Below, piece after piece: positions 1 to 7,900 of a stretch of DNA of 64,000 bases. Origin of the DNA: Roseovarius mucosus DSM 17069. Its GTDB lineage: Bacteria; Pseudomonadota; Alphaproteobacteria; Rhodobacterales; Rhodobacteraceae. A program made the position numbers and the translations under genes. A model generated the notes under the pieces. It ran no database searches. It worked only from the letters and a program-made list of their open reading frames with translations, and was not told the DNA's origin. The DNA lies in the NCBI RefSeq assembly GCF_000768555.3, contig NZ_KN293981.1, positions 111,295 through 175,294 of the forward strand, given 5' to 3'. Each line of letters begins with the position of its first letter. Positions within the stretch are counted from its first letter, which is position 1.

Positions 1-522
1 AAGGGGGGAGATCCGCTGATCTTTGGCCGCGGTTCGGAGGAGGCGGCGTATTTGCAGGCACGCGGCATTGCGGTGGACTATGCGCCGGGCATCACCGCCG
101 CTCAGGGTATGGCCGCCGCGACCGGCGTGCCACTCACGCATCGGGGGCTGGCCACGGGCGTGCGCTATGTCACCGGGCACCGGGCGCAGGGGGCGAAACT
201 CGATCTCGACTGGGCGAGCCTTGCCGATGAAGAGACCACGCTGGTGGTCTATATGGGGGCGGCCAATATCGCGGAAATCGCGTTGAAGCTGATGCGCGCG
301 GGGCTGCCCGGTGCGCTGCCGGTTCTGGCGGTGGCGCATGTCACCACGCCGCGCGAGCTGCGGCATCTGTCGCGGCTTGATCGGATCGGGCTGGAGATGG
401 CCGAACGGCCCTTGCCCGCGCCGGTGCTCTTTGTGATCGGGCATGTGGTCTCGCTCTATCAGGGTGCGGCGGTGCCGATGGATTTGCCGCTGGAATTGCC
501 GGAGGTGATGGCCGGTGAATAG
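1..522 (+). CDS. nirE: uroporphyrinogen-III C-methyltransferase, 3' part (NirE type)
   Basis: The reading frame is open from base 1, so the N-terminal part lies outside the window. It begins with the SUMT signature KGGDPLIFGRG, part of the SAM and substrate pocket of the family. These enzymes methylate uroporphyrinogen III twice to precorrin-2, the entry to siroheme and heme d1. The copy heads a set of heme d1 genes and overlaps nirC by 8 bp, so it is most likely the dedicated NirE rather than a cobalamin CobA, although the two cannot be separated by sequence alone. A GGAGGT Shine-Dalgarno for the next gene lies inside its 3' end (501-506). Confidence 0.88.
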   Translation, partial: KGGDPLIFGRGSEEAAYLQARGIAVDYAPGITAAQGMAAATGVPLTHRGLATGVRYVTGHRAQGAKLDLDWASLADEETTLVVYMGAANIAEIALKLMRAGLPGALPVLAVAHVTTPRELRHLSRLDRIGLEMAERPLPAPVLFVIGHVVSLYQGAAVPMDLPLELPEVMAGE

Positions 523-814
523 GCTTGCCCTCTTGCTGGCGCTGCTGGGCGCACCGGCATGGGCCGAGCCGGACGCGCAGGCCCTCGCGCGGCTGGTGCA
601 TCAGGATTGCGGCTCGTGCCATGGGCTGAGCCTGAAAGGCGGGTTGGGGCCGGATATTCGCGCCGTATCGCTGGGGCATCACGACCGGGAGAGCCTGCAA
701 GCCGTCATTCTGGACGGGATCCCCGGCACGCCGATGCCACCCTGGCGGCCTTTGCTGAGCGCGGCGGAGGCGGCGTGGATTGCCGATTACCTGTTGAAAG
801 GAGAGGACGAATGA
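515..814 (+). CDS. nirC: NirC, periplasmic c-type cytochrome
   Basis: A 99-aa precursor with a short Sec signal peptide that probably ends at PAWA (residue 17). It has one heme c site, C32-G-S-C35-H36, and a Met-Pro-Pro-Trp stretch near residue 74 that probably supplies the axial methionine. NirC proteins are small monoheme cytochromes that deliver electrons to cd1 nitrite reductase or take part in its heme d1 maturation. The start is GTG at 515, 8 bases after a GGAGGT ribosome-binding site, and overlaps nirE. The stop overlaps the ATG at 811 (ATGA), so translation is coupled to the next gene if that start is used. Confidence 0.88.
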   Translation: MNRLALLLALLGAPAWAEPDAQALARLVHQDCGSCHGLSLKGGLGPDIRAVSLGHHDRESLQAVILDGIPGTPMPPWRPLLSAAEAAWIADYLLKGEDE

Positions 815-2049
815 GCCGGATCGCGCGTTTTCTTGGGGGCGCTGCCCCCGTCGCCCTGCGGGCGACCCCCCCGAGGTATTTCGGGCCAGATGAACGGGCG
901 GTGCGGCGTGGGTTGGGGGGGCTGGCATTTTTGCTGGCCTCGGTACTGGCCAGCGGAGTGGCGGCGCAGGCCACGGGAGATCTGGGGTTGGTGGTGGAGC
1001 GCGCCAGCGGAGCGCTCTTGGTGGTGGATCAATCCGAGCGCGCGGCGCTGGGCCGGATCGAGGGCCTGGGCGATCTGAGCCATGCGAGCCTTGTCTATTC
1101 CCCTGACGAGCGGTTTGCCTATGTCTTTGGCCGCGATGGCGGATTGACCAAGGTCGATATTCTGGAGCGGCGCATCGTGGCGCGGGTCATGCAGGCCGGG
1201 AATTCCATCGGCGGGGCGATTTCGGACGATGGCCGCTATGTGGCGGTGTCGAATTATGAGCCGGGCGGCGTGCGGGTATTCGATGCAGACACGCTGGCAC
1301 CGGTCGCGGATATTCCCACCGGCGGCAAGACCATCGGTTTGGTGGATATTCCCGGCACGCGCTTTGTCTTTTCGCTGTGGGATCAGGGTGAGACATGGAT
1401 TGCCGACCTGTCGGGCAAGGCACCGCAGATCACCAAGATCACGGGCATGGGGGAAAACCCCTATGATGCGCTCGTCACTGGCGATGGGCGGACCTATATC
1501 GCGGGGCTGTTCGGTGCGGATCATCTGACCGCGCTGGACCTCTGGCAAGATCCGCCGCAGCCCAAGCCCATCCTGCCCGGTTATGCCGAGGGACGCGCGG
1601 GGCTGCCGGTCTACAAGATGCCGCATCTGGAGGGCTGGGCGCTGGCGGGGACGGATTTTGCCCTGCCTGCCATGGGGCAGCATGAGGTGCTGTGGGTCGA
1701 TGCGCGCAGTCTGGAGGAAAGCGGGCGCACGGCGGTCTATGGCCAGCCGGTCTTTGCCATGGCGCGCCCCGATGGGCGGCAGGTCTGGGTAAATTTCGCG
1801 CATCCGTTGAATGACACGATTCAGGTGATCGATACGCTGAGCAAGCAGGTGATCCATGAATTCAAGCCCGGTCCCGGCGTGCTGCATATGGAGTTTACGC
1901 CGCGCGGTCACGAGGTCTGGCTGTCGGTGCGCGATGCGGGGCGGGTCATGGTCTATGACACCGAGACCTTTGAGAAGCTGCGCGAGATCGAAGCCGACAG
2001 CCCGTCGGGTATTTTCTTTACCGCGCGGGCGCATAAGACGGGGTTGTGA
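811..2049 (+). CDS. nirF: NirF, heme d1 biosynthesis protein
   Basis: Belongs to the cytochrome d1-type beta-propeller family, with repeated blade motifs such as DLGLVVERAS, ISDDGRYVAVSNYE, FTPRGHEVWLSVRD and a C-terminal SPSGIFFTARAHKTGL. NirF acts in the periplasm late in heme d1 synthesis. The start is uncertain. ATG 811 overlaps the nirC stop and gives 412 aa, but its first 30 residues are mostly encoded by a palindromic repeat (829-893) and are unlike a signal peptide. An in-frame GTG at 901 gives a normal signal peptide (RRGLGGLAFLLASVLAS, cleavage near VAAQA). Either the repeat was inserted into the leader or it lies between nirC and a GTG-started nirF. Confidence 0.88.
   Translation: MSRIARFLGGAAPVALRATPPRYFGPDERAVRRGLGGLAFLLASVLASGVAAQATGDLGLVVERASGALLVVDQSERAALGRIEGLGDLSHASLVYSPDERFAYVFGRDGGLTKVDILERRIVARVMQAGNSIGGAISDDGRYVAVSNYEPGGVRVFDADTLAPVADIPTGGKTIGLVDIPGTRFVFSLWDQGETWIADLSGKAPQITKITGMGENPYDALVTGDGRTYIAGLFGADHLTALDLWQDPPQPKPILPGYAEGRAGLPVYKMPHLEGWALAGTDFALPAMGQHEVLWVDARSLEESGRTAVYGQPVFAMARPDGRQVWVNFAHPLNDTIQVIDTLSKQVIHEFKPGPGVLHMEFTPRGHEVWLSVRDAGRVMVYDTETFEKLREIEADSPSGIFFTARAHKTGL
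829..893 (+). repeat. double-hairpin palindromic repeat (roseobacter REP-like)
   Basis: Two adjacent perfect dyads are visible. GGGGGC-GCT-GCCCCC spans 835-849, and GTCGCCC-TGC-GGGCGAC spans 850-866. They are followed by CCCCCCGAGGTATTTCGGG and CAGATGAA. From memory this layout, ending in a CCCCGAGGTATTT-type tail, is a common intergenic repeat in Rhodobacteraceae genomes. It lies at the nirC/nirF junction, inside the nirF frame if ATG 811 is used. Confidence 0.7.
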
Positions 2050-2052
2050 GCG

Positions 2053-3042
2053 ATGGAGCATTTTGCCGATCCGATTGACCGGGCGCTCTTGAACGACTGG
2101 CAGCGCGATTTCCCGGTGGCCACGCGCCCCTATGGGGTGTTGGCGCAGAGCCTTGGCACCACGGAAGCGGATGTGATCGCGCGGCTGCGCGCAAAGCGCG
2201 CGGCGGGGCAGATCACGCGGGTGGGGGCCACGGTCACGCCCAACACGCTGTCGGCCAGCACGCTCGCGGCCGTGGCAGCACCGGAGGCGCGGATTGACGA
2301 GGTGGCGGCCATCATCGGCGCGGAGCCGGGGGTGAACCACTCCTACTTGCGCGAAAACCGCTGGAATCTGTGGTTCGTGGCCACGGGGCCGGACCGGGCG
2401 CATATCGACCGGGCGCTGGCGCGGATTGGCGCGCGCAGCCGGTTGCGGGTGCTGGATCTGCCCTTGGTGCGCCCTTTCAACCTTGATTTGGGGTTTTGTC
2501 TGCGCGGGGCGCGGGCACGGGTGCCGCAGGTGGCGGCCCCTGATCTGGCAGTTTTGCGCGCTGGCGACCGGGCGTTGGTGCAGGCGCTGACCGAGGGTCT
2601 GGCGTTCGAGGCGCAGCCTTATGAGAGGCTGGCAGCCCGGTTGGGGCAAAGCGAGGCCGAGGTGATGGCGCGTATCCGTGCGCTGAGTGCGGCGCGGATC
2701 ATCGCGCGGTTTGGTGTCATCGTGCGGCACCGGGCGTTGGGCTGGCGGGCCAATGCGATGGTGGTCTGGGATCTGCCCTCTGAGGCAATCACCGAGGCCG
2801 GGCCGCAATTGGCGGCGAGCCCCGGTGTCACGCTCTGCTATGAGCGGCGGCCGGTTGAGGGGGTCTGGCCCTATCGGCTCTATTCCATGATCCATGCCCA
2901 GAGCCGGGCGCAAGCGTTGGCGGATCTGGAGTGCGCCGCCGCCCTGCCCGCGCTGCGGGATGTGCCGCATCTGGCGCTGTTTTCCAGCCGGTGTTTCAAG
3001 CAGACCGGGGCGATGGTGGCGGATGAAAGGAGCCTTGCATGA
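2053..3042 (+). CDS. nirDL: NirDL, fused siroheme decarboxylase subunits
   Basis: The 329 residues hold two tandem AsnC/Lrp-like units. Each has a helix-turn-helix-like N-part (…YGVLAQSLGTTEADVIARLR… and …YERLAARLGQSEAEVMARIR…) and an effector-like fold with the family phrases NHSYLRENRWNLWFV and CYERRPVEGVWPYRLYSMIH. In the NirD/L/G/H family these units decarboxylate siroheme to didecarboxysiroheme rather than bind DNA. A fused NirD-L as one polypeptide is the Paracoccus arrangement. The gene follows nirF after 3 bases and overlaps nirG by 4 bp. Confidence 0.88.
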   Translation: MEHFADPIDRALLNDWQRDFPVATRPYGVLAQSLGTTEADVIARLRAKRAAGQITRVGATVTPNTLSASTLAAVAAPEARIDEVAAIIGAEPGVNHSYLRENRWNLWFVATGPDRAHIDRALARIGARSRLRVLDLPLVRPFNLDLGFCLRGARARVPQVAAPDLAVLRAGDRALVQALTEGLAFEAQPYERLAARLGQSEAEVMARIRALSAARIIARFGVIVRHRALGWRANAMVVWDLPSEAITEAGPQLAASPGVTLCYERRPVEGVWPYRLYSMIHAQSRAQALADLECAAALPALRDVPHLALFSSRCFKQTGAMVADERSLA

Positions 3043-3488
3043 CGCTCGATGCGATGGACCGGCGGATATTGAACCGGCTGCAAGAGGGGTTTCCCATCGT
3101 GCCGCACCCCTTTGAGGCGGTGGGTGCGGAACTGGGCTTGAGCGGTTGCGATCTCGTTGCGCGGCTGGAGCGGATGCAGGCGGAGGGCGTGATCACGCGC
3201 TTTGGCCCGTTTTACGATGCCGAGGCGATGGGCGGGGCGTTTTGCCTCTGTGCCATGGCGGTGCCTGAGGCGGAATTCGACGCGGTCGTGACAAAAGTCA
3301 ATGCGCGCCCGGAGGTGGCGCATAATTATCAACGCACACACCGGCTGAACATGTGGTTCGTTCTGGCCACGGAAACCGAGGGAGAGATTGCCGGGGTGGC
3401 ATCGGAGCTTGAGCGGGAAACGGGGCTGCGCGTGCACCGTTTCCCCAAGCTCAGGGAGTTTTTCATCGGATTCAGGGTAGCCGCATGA
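3039..3488 (+). CDS. nirG: NirG, siroheme decarboxylase subunit
   Basis: A 149-aa single-unit member of the AsnC-like siroheme decarboxylase family. Residues 1-55 form the HTH-like part (VGAELGLSGCDLVARLERM). The C-part has EVAHNYQRTHRLNMWFVLAT, the same HNY…R-x-NMWFV phrase seen in the D half of NirDL. It overlaps its neighbours by 4 bp on both sides, consistent with stoichiometric production of NirDL, NirG and NirH. The assignment as G rather than D rests on gene order. Confidence 0.87.
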   Translation: MTLDAMDRRILNRLQEGFPIVPHPFEAVGAELGLSGCDLVARLERMQAEGVITRFGPFYDAEAMGGAFCLCAMAVPEAEFDAVVTKVNARPEVAHNYQRTHRLNMWFVLATETEGEIAGVASELERETGLRVHRFPKLREFFIGFRVAA

Positions 3489-3973
3489 CGATTGACGCCA
3501 CAGACCGCCGGATCATCGCAGCCACGCAAGGGGGGCTGCCCTTGGTGCCTGCGCCCTATGCTGCCGTCGCGGCAGGGTTGGGGATGAAAGAGGACGTGCT
3601 CTGCGCGCGGCTGCGCGAGATGCAGGCGCAGGGTGTCATCCGGCGCATTGCCGTGGCCCCCAATCATTATGCCTTGGGCATGGTGGCCAATGGCATGTCG
3701 GTCTGGGATGTCGAGGACGGGCAGATCGCCGAGTTGGGGACGCTGGTCGGCGCGCTCGACTATGTGAGCCATTGTTATGAGCGCCCGCGCGCCCTGCCCG
3801 CGTGGCGCTATAATCTCTTTGCCATGATCCATGGCGCAAGCCGGGAGGCCGTCGAAGACAAGCGGCAGGCGATTGCCGCGCTCTTGGGTCCGGCGTGCCG
3901 GGCGCATGACATTCTCTATTCCACACGGATTCTCAAGAAAACCGGGCTGCGACTGCGGCCCAAGGAGGGCTGA
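3485..3973 (+). CDS. nirH: NirH, siroheme decarboxylase subunit
   Basis: This 162-aa protein is homologous to the second half of NirDL. It has [19 protein letters not shown], then [25 protein letters not shown], and the characteristic [22 protein letters not shown]. The L/H-type units differ from D/G-type units by this CYERP…YNLFAMIH motif. Together with NirDL and NirG it should form the complex that removes the two acetate carboxyls of siroheme. It ends one base before the nirJ start. Confidence 0.87.
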   Translation: MTIDATDRRIIAATQGGLPLVPAPYAAVAAGLGMKEDVLCARLREMQAQGVIRRIAVAPNHYALGMVANGMSVWDVEDGQIAELGTLVGALDYVSHCYERPRALPAWRYNLFAMIHGASREAVEDKRQAIAALLGPACRAHDILYSTRILKKTGLRLRPKEG

Positions 3974-3974
3974 G

Positions 3975-5189
3975 ATGTTTCGTCTCACCGAATATATGCA
4001 TCAACTGGTCAATCCCACGCCGCTGCGCCGCAGGGGGGCCGGGCCGGTCAAGCCGGTGGTGATCTGGAACCTGACCCGGCGCTGCAATCTGAAATGTCGG
4101 CATTGCTACACGGTGTCGGCAGATGTGGATTTTCCGGGCGAGTTGAGCCACGATCAGGCGATGGCGACACTGGCCGATCTGGGGGATTTCGGCATTCCGG
4201 CGCTGATCCTGTCGGGGGGAGAGCCGCTGGACCGGCGCGATCTGTTCGAAATCGCCGCAGAGGCGCGCAAGCGGGTGCGGATGCTGGCGCTGAGCACGAA
4301 CGGCACCAAGATCCATGGCGAGACCGCCGACCGCGTGGCCGAGATCGGATTTGATTACGTGGGCATCTCGATTGACGGGGTTGGGTCGACGAATGACTGG
4401 TTTCGCGGGGTCGAGGGGGCCTTTGCAGATGCGTTGCGCGGGGTACGGGCCTGCAAGGCGCGGGGCATCAAGGTGGGGCTGCGGTTCACGCTGACGCGCG
4501 ATAACGCGCCGCAACTGACGGATTTGTTGCGGCTTTGCGATGATGAGGGGGTGGACAAGTTTTACCTCTCACATCTGGTCTATGCGGGGCGCGGCGACAA
4601 GAACCGGGGCGAGGATGCGATGCATCGCCACACACGGCAGGCGCTGGATGCGTTGATCGACCGGGCTTGGGTGGCGGCGGCGGAGGATGCACCGCTGGAT
4701 ATTGTCACCGGCAACAACGATGCCGATGCGGTTTACCTGCTGCATTGGGCGGCGCGGCATTTCGAGGCGGAGCGGGTGGCGCATCTGCGCGCACATCTGG
4801 AGGCCTGGGGCGGCAATTCGTCGGGCTTGGGCGTGGCCAATATCGACACGCTGGGGCGGGTGCATCCCGATACCTATTGGTCGGATTACACGGTGGGCAA
4901 TGTGAAAACCGCCAAATTTTCCGAGATATGGACCGGAAGCGATCCGATGCTGGCGCAGTTGCGGCAACGTCCGCGCCCTCTCAAGGGGCGGTGTGGGGAC
5001 TGTGCGTTTCGCGCAGTGTGCGGCGGCAACACCCGTATTCGGGCGCTGCAACTGACCGGCGACCCCTGGGCCGAGGACCCGGCCTGTTACCTGAGTGATG
5101 CCGAGATTGGGGTGGAAAGCGCCCAAGCCCGGCTGACCGTGACCCCATTCCGAGGCAAGAGACATGATCCGGTTCACCGTTTTATCTAG
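3975..5189 (+). CDS. nirJ: NirJ, radical SAM enzyme of heme d1 synthesis
   Basis: The 404-aa protein has the radical-SAM cluster C37-x3-C41-x2-C44 in [12 protein letters not shown], the SAM-binding ILSGGEPL, and a SPASM/Twitch-like C-terminal cysteine region starting at C340 ([12 protein letters not shown]). NirJ proteins convert the two propionates of didecarboxysiroheme to the keto groups of heme d1 in the cytoplasm. The ATG at 3975 is chosen over upstream starts because it follows an AAGGAGG sequence at 3962-3968 and the protein starts in the usual way (MFRLTEYM). The 3' end overlaps nirN by 26 bp. Confidence 0.92.
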   Translation: MFRLTEYMHQLVNPTPLRRRGAGPVKPVVIWNLTRRCNLKCRHCYTVSADVDFPGELSHDQAMATLADLGDFGIPALILSGGEPLDRRDLFEIAAEARKRVRMLALSTNGTKIHGETADRVAEIGFDYVGISIDGVGSTNDWFRGVEGAFADALRGVRACKARGIKVGLRFTLTRDNAPQLTDLLRLCDDEGVDKFYLSHLVYAGRGDKNRGEDAMHRHTRQALDALIDRAWVAAAEDAPLDIVTGNNDADAVYLLHWAARHFEAERVAHLRAHLEAWGGNSSGLGVANIDTLGRVHPDTYWSDYTVGNVKTAKFSEIWTGSDPMLAQLRQRPRPLKGRCGDCAFRAVCGGNTRIRALQLTGDPWAEDPACYLSDAEIGVESAQARLTVTPFRGKRHDPVHRFI

Positions 5190-6711
5190 CATTCTCATGA
5201 TGAGCGCAGGTGTGGCGATGGCCGATCCAGCGCAGATTTACCGCGACGCCTGCGCCGAGTGTCACGGGGTGGCGCGGCTGGGTGGTCAGGGGCCTGCGCT
5301 CATCCCCGAGAGTTTGGGGCGGATGCGCGGGCCCAACCTGATCGAGGTGATCGCCAAGGGGCGGGCGGCGACGCAGATGCCCGGTTTCGGCGATGCGCTG
5401 AGCGACGAGGATCTGGCAGCACTGGCCGAATGGTTGCACACACCTTTAGCGCAGGCGCCGGTGTGGGAGGCCGAGGACATCGAGGCGACGCGGTGGTTCG
5501 ACCCCGAGTATCACGCCGCCGAAGCGCCGGTGTTTACCGCCGATCCGCTCAATATCACGCTGGTCGTGGAAACCGGCGACCATCATGTCAGCGTTCTGGA
5601 TGGCGACACATTCGCGGTGCTGGACCGGTTCGAGACGCCATTTGCCGTGCATGGCGGGCCAAAGTTCAGCCCCGAGGGGCGCTATGTGTTCATCATGTCG
5701 CGCGATGGCTGGGTGCAGAAATACGATATCTGGTCGCTCAAACAGGTGGGGCGGGTGCGCGCAGGCCTCAACAGCCGCAACATCGCGATGAGCGCCGATG
5801 GCAAATGGCTGGCGGTGGCGAATTACCTGCCGATGACGCTGACGCTGTTGTCGACCGAGGATCTGAGCGTGGCGCGCGTGATGCCGGTGATCGGCGCGGA
5901 TGGCACCCCAAGCCGCGTTTCGGCGGTCTATCAGGTGCCGCAGCGCGACAGTTTCGTGCTGGCGCTCAAGGATGTGCCCGAAATCTGGGAGGTGGCGACC
6001 GACCCGGAGGCAGAGCCGGTCTATGAGGGATTTGTCCATAGCCGCGAGAAGGGCATGGTCGAGGCGCTACCCTCGTCCCAAGGCCTGTTCGCGCGCCGCC
6101 GGATCGAGGTGCGCGAGCCGCTGGATGACTTCTTTTTCTCGGATGATTACCGGCATCTGATCGGGGCCACGCGCGATTCCGAACGCGGCGTGGTGGTCAA
6201 CCTCAACGTGGGCCGCGAGATTGCCGAATTGCCGCTGCCCGGTATGCCACATCTGGGATCGGGCATTTCATGGGAGCGCAATGGCCATCGGGTGATGGCG
6301 ACACCGCATCTGAAAGAGGGCGTGTTGTCGATCATCGATACGAATGACTGGAGCGTGATCAAGACCATCGCCACCGAGGGGCCGGGTTTTTTCCTGCGCA
6401 GCCACGAGAATTCGCCCTATTTCTGGGCGGATGTGTTCTTTGGCCCGAACAAGGATGTCATGCATGTGATCGACAAGCAAAGCCTTGAAATCGTGCGCAC
6501 ATTGCAGCCAGAGCCGGGGGCCACGGTGGCGCATGTGGAATTCACCCGCGACGGGCGCTATGCCTTGGTGTCCATCTGGGAGGACGACGGCGCGGTGATC
6601 GTCTACGATGCGGCCACGCTGGAGGAAGTGACCCGGCTGCCGATGCGCAAGCCCTCGGGGAAATACAATGTCTTTAACAAGATTACATTCTCGGAAGGAA
6701 CCAGCCATTAA
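5164..6711 (+). CDS. nirN: NirN, cytochrome c/d1-domain dihydro-heme d1 dehydrogenase
   Basis: The 515 residues form a signal peptide (ending near VAMA, residue 20), a cytochrome c domain with C30-A-E-C33-H34, and a d1-type eight-bladed propeller from about residue 115. NirN completes heme d1 by oxidising a propionate to the acrylate side chain. It resembles the nitrite reductase NirS, but it is shorter than the roughly 560-590 aa I recall for NirS and sits at the end of the biosynthesis genes, as NirN does in Paracoccus. The start ATG lies inside nirJ. Confidence 0.87.
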   Translation: MIRFTVLSSILMMSAGVAMADPAQIYRDACAECHGVARLGGQGPALIPESLGRMRGPNLIEVIAKGRAATQMPGFGDALSDEDLAALAEWLHTPLAQAPVWEAEDIEATRWFDPEYHAAEAPVFTADPLNITLVVETGDHHVSVLDGDTFAVLDRFETPFAVHGGPKFSPEGRYVFIMSRDGWVQKYDIWSLKQVGRVRAGLNSRNIAMSADGKWLAVANYLPMTLTLLSTEDLSVARVMPVIGADGTPSRVSAVYQVPQRDSFVLALKDVPEIWEVATDPEAEPVYEGFVHSREKGMVEALPSSQGLFARRRIEVREPLDDFFFSDDYRHLIGATRDSERGVVVNLNVGREIAELPLPGMPHLGSGISWERNGHRVMATPHLKEGVLSIIDTNDWSVIKTIATEGPGFFLRSHENSPYFWADVFFGPNKDVMHVIDKQSLEIVRTLQPEPGATVAHVEFTRDGRYALVSIWEDDGAVIVYDAATLEEVTRLPMRKPSGKYNVFNKITFSEGTSH

Positions 6712-7408
6712 ACCCGCAGCCATCATCGTAAGCCACGGCCAGCCCTCGGACCCGGACCCGGCAGAGGCGGCGCTGGCAGGATTTGCCGCCGAGGTGGCGC
6801 GGTCCCTGCCCGGCTGGCATGTGGGATCGGCCACCCTGGCCAAGCCCGGCGCGCTGGAGGCGGCGCTGGCCGATGCCGGGGCAGGCGCGCGGATTTTCCC
6901 CTATTTCATGACCGGGGGCTGGTTCACCGGAGAGGCGTTGGTGCAGCGGCTGGAGGGGTCGCGCGCGGTGGTCTTGCCGCCCTTTGGTCTGGACCCTGGA
7001 TTGCCGGGGCTGGCGGCGGCGCTCTTGACCGACGAGATGACCGCACAGGGCTGGCACGCGCCGGAGGTGCGGGTGTTTCTGGCCGCGCATGGATCGGGGC
7101 GCAGCACGCAGACGGCGCGGGACACGCAAGCGTTTGCCGCAGCCCTGGGCCAGCTTTTGCCCGTGGCGGAGCTGCGGGTGGGATTTGTCGAGGAACCGCC
7201 CTATCTGGCGGATCAGGCGTTCGATCTGGGCACGCGGGCGATTTGCCTGCCGTTCTTTGCCGCCAAGGGCGGGCATGTTCTGGACGATATTCCCGAGGCG
7301 CTGGATCTGGCGGAGTTTCAGGGTGTGTTGCTGGAGCCGATCGGCTGTGCGCCGGGGGCGGCGGCGCTGGTGGCGCGCAGTCTGGCGCGGGCACAGGTGC
7401 CGGCATGA
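6668..7408 (+). CDS. CbiX-like sirohydrochlorin chelatase family protein
   Basis: The 246-aa protein has two CbiX-like repeats. The first starts AAIIVSHGQPSDPDPAEAAL and the second VFLAAHGSGRSTQTARDTQAF, with PYFMTGGWF and CLPFFAAKGGHVLDDIPEAL matching the conserved metal and tetrapyrrole positions of class II chelatases. In a heme d1 operon the likely job is inserting iron into sirohydrochlorin to make siroheme, the NirDL/G/H substrate. This is an inference: the chelated metal cannot be read from sequence. ATG 6668 overlaps nirN by 44 bp. An in-frame ATT at 6707 sits 6 bases after GGAAGGAA (6693-6700) and would match the usual N-terminus better. Confidence 0.75.
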   Translation: MSLTRLHSRKEPAIKPAAIIVSHGQPSDPDPAEAALAGFAAEVARSLPGWHVGSATLAKPGALEAALADAGAGARIFPYFMTGGWFTGEALVQRLEGSRAVVLPPFGLDPGLPGLAAALLTDEMTAQGWHAPEVRVFLAAHGSGRSTQTARDTQAFAAALGQLLPVAELRVGFVEEPPYLADQAFDLGTRAICLPFFAAKGGHVLDDIPEALDLAEFQGVLLEPIGCAPGAAALVARSLARAQVPA

Positions 7409-7626
7409 GGCGCGCGCGGCTTTTCCTGCTGCTCTACCCGTTCACGGCACTGGCGGTGGCGATCAATCTCTTCATGCTGGCATTGATGGGGCAAGCCTTG
7501 GGGTGGCCCGCGATGCCGCCTGTCACGGCGCTGATGCTCTGTTGGCCACTTGGCCTACCGGTCAATTGGCTGGTCACGCGCTGGGTGCGCGGGCTGATTG
7601 ACGAAGCAGAACGCGGCGCGTCCTGA
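7405..7626 (+). CDS. small two-helix membrane protein of the nir operon
   Basis: A 73-aa protein with two hydrophobic segments (about residues 5-28 and 35-58) and a positively charged N-terminus (MRRAR). ATG 7405 overlaps the preceding stop (ATGA), so it is probably co-translated with the chelatase gene as the last gene of the nir operon. I do not recognise a named family. It may be a membrane anchor or an assembly factor, but nothing in the sequence decides this. Confidence 0.65.
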   Translation: MRRARLFLLLYPFTALAVAINLFMLALMGQALGWPAMPPVTALMLCWPLGLPVNWLVTRWVRGLIDEAERGAS

Positions 7627-7699
7627 CCGGGTATCGGCCGAGATGGCCGCTGAGGCCGCTTGATGGCTTGCGTTGGACTGCGCCCTGTCGCGCGCGTAT

Positions 7700-7713
7700 T
7701 TGATTCATATCAG
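7700..7713. promoter_or_regulatory. FNR/Nnr-like box upstream of phaC
   Basis: TTGATTCATATCAG matches the FNR-family half sites TTGAT-N4-ATCAA at all but the last base. It lies 188 bases before the phaC start and 74 bases after the end of the nir operon. Regulators such as FnrL or Nnr would link PHA synthesis to low oxygen or nitrogen oxides. No clear -10/-35 pair was assigned. Confidence 0.5.
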
Positions 7714-7900
7714 GGGCAATGCCTGAAATCCGGAGGATACTCTGTCGCGGAATGGTTCTTCGCCCTGACCTCCGGGCGGCGGGCGTGTCTTGTGTGCCTT
7801 ACGAGTTGTCCGGGTCTTTTGCGCTGGACCGTCAAAGACGCGGATCAGACGACCGCAGAGGCGGGGTTGGCCCCCTCAGATCCAAGGAGAGCAGTGCAGC

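Noticed and set aside
787..2970. 727-codon open frame on the minus strand opposite nirF and nirDL
   Set aside because: It is antisense to well-supported genes, rich in Arg/His/Gln/Pro with no motif; such shadow frames are common in GC-rich DNA.
5164..6711. Annotation as NirS (cd1 nitrite reductase)
   Set aside because: Length, start inside nirJ and position at the end of the biosynthesis genes fit NirN; NirS is expected upstream of nirE, outside the window.
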